From Armatimonadota bacterium (GTDB lineage: Bacteria; Armatimonadota; UBA5829; DTJY01): a stretch of DNA of 64,000 nucleotides. The stretch covers positions 186,001 through 250,000 of the forward strand of contig JARYMF010000005.1 of assembly GCA_029907255.1 (NCBI GenBank). The letters are read 5' to 3'. Numbering within the stretch: the first letter of the stretch is position 1; every line of letters starts with the position of its first letter. This document shows positions 63,550 through 64,000 of the stretch, in pieces. The position numbers and the translations under genes were made by a program. The notes below the pieces were generated by a model. That model ran no database searches, was not told the origin of the DNA, and worked only from the letters and a program-made list of their open reading frames with translations.

Positions 63550-64000
63550 CTAATACACTCTATTCCTAACTTTATCTAAAACAGTAAACTCACTAGCGTA
63601 GAGATCAAGTCTAACCAATCGGGCAAGGTCTTCTTTCATTACATCCGGCTCGCGTATTCCCACAATCTGTGACCCAAGCCGTGGCTCATCAAGGTCAATA
63701 TCAGCGACCGCAATACCAGGGCGATGGCCTGTATCGGCAATAATGCGCCCGTCATGGTCTACAATCCTTGCTCTGCCCGGATAAAATCTTCCCGAATATG
63801 GTGCATATGGGGGCTTCATGGACAAGTTCGACTCCACCATGTAGACAGAGTAATCCATTGCTCGTGCACAAAGTTGTGTTTCCAGGTTGAACTCGCTGGG
63901 TCCATGCGCAACGGTAGGCCAAAATACAATTTCTGCGCCCTTTAGAGAATAAATCCGCACAATCTCAGGAAAATAAATATCCATGCAGATTATACACGCA
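63550..64000 (-). CDS. Carbon-nitrogen hydrolase (nitrilase family), C-terminal part, cut by window edge
   Basis: About 149 residues of the C-terminal part of a nitrilase-superfamily amidase or carbamoylase. The reading frame runs off the right end of the window, so the start and first half are outside. The catalytic cysteine is visible at the edge as IICMDIYFPE, followed by GAEIVFWPT, then ARAMDYSVYMVESN and DHDGRIIADTGHRPG. The catalytic Glu and Lys lie beyond the window. The C-terminal segment has DIDLDEPR, usual for the family. The substrate cannot be told. Confidence 0.85.
   Translation of the reverse strand, partial: ACIICMDIYFPEIVRIYSLKGAEIVFWPTVAHGPSEFNLETQLCARAMDYSVYMVESNLSMKPPYAPYSGRFYPGRARIVDHDGRIIADTGHRPGIAVADIDLDEPRLGSQIVGIREPDVMKEDLARLVRLDLYASEFTVLDKVRNRVY

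Noticed and set aside
1-64000. CRISPR arrays, insertion sequences, prophage, integrases, toxin-antitoxin pairs
   Set aside because: Looked for by reading; no regularly spaced repeats, no transposase- or integrase-like motifs, and no typical small toxin-antitoxin pair were seen. The tRNA cluster shows no adjacent integrase or repeated tRNA end.

Overview
The window reads as ordinary chromosome of a free-living bacterium with a moderate base composition. Genes are densely packed, strands alternate in blocks, and I saw no phage, transposon, integron or CRISPR sequence. A TamB-type protein of about 1,500 residues points to an outer membrane. Branched-chain amino-acid genes sit behind a T-box leader, a device best known from Firmicutes, Actinobacteria, Chloroflexi and relatives. 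Together with DUF4380, DUF4091 and DUF5696-like secreted proteins, this suggests a deep-branching diderm of the Terrabacteria side, with Armatimonadota as my best guess. That placement is inference; no rRNA gene is present to test it.

Layout. 1-3,440 (-): a three-gene operon of class II aldolase, an unusual zinc alcohol dehydrogenase with two Rossmann-like domains, and a short-chain dehydrogenase. It probably handles a sugar or polyol phosphate. 3,600-6,600 (+): an HDAC/AcuC-like deacetylase, a DUF1232 membrane protein and a MATE exporter. 6,617-6,986 (-): four tRNA genes (Leu-GAG, Val-CAC, Gly-CCC, Cys-GCA), all with encoded CCA. 7,181-8,668 (+): two small proteins sharing a repeated domain, then a DUF2993-like lipoprotein. 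8,704-16,569 (-): housekeeping genes (FmdB-like, DUF4380, THUMP-like methyltransferase, maf, AMMECR1, plsY, der, DUF512 radical SAM, ispH). 16,652-27,164 (-): the operon ilvD-ilvB-ilvN-ilvC-leuA-leuC-leuD-cimA with a strong promoter and a T-box whose specifier reads as Leu CUC. 27,242-34,621 (-): a hexuronate-type MFS transporter, a sugar nucleotidyltransferase, a CPBP protease, a chimeric secreted protein, rsmI, a PpiC-type chaperone and a TIM-barrel isomerase.

34,751-36,524 (+): an orphan pair made of a Cys-rich protein and a compact BadF/HgdC-like ATPase that keeps both iron-sulfur cysteines, followed by a DUF1540 mini-protein. 36,656-47,908: a carbohydrate region with two large secreted glycosidase-like proteins, the tagaturonate epimerase UxaE, a 687-residue transaldolase-like protein, a zinc dehydrogenase and a hydroxypyruvate-isomerase-like protein. 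48,035-51,795 (-): a 59-residue membrane protein, xseB, xseA and a cell-wall amidase. 51,972-55,120 (+): PfkB kinase, universal stress protein, triple-BON protein and D-2-hydroxyacid dehydrogenase in one tight operon. 55,181-64,000: a Lon-like protease, TamB, a second universal stress protein, a TPR protein and a nitrilase-family gene cut by the window edge.

How it fits together. Leucine supply is sensed through the T-box and controls valine, leucine and isoleucine synthesis, with citramalate synthase giving a threonine-independent route to isoleucine. The tRNA-Leu(GAG) that would read the T-box codon is encoded about 20 kb away in the same window. The secreted glycosidase-like proteins, the hexuronate-type transporter and UxaE fit use of uronic-acid-containing plant or algal polymers. 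The most unexplained pieces are the HgdC-like pair at 34.7-36.2 kb, the double-Rossmann dehydrogenase at 0.9-2.7 kb, the repeated-domain pair at 7.2-7.9 kb and the very long transaldolase-like protein at 41.2-43.3 kb.
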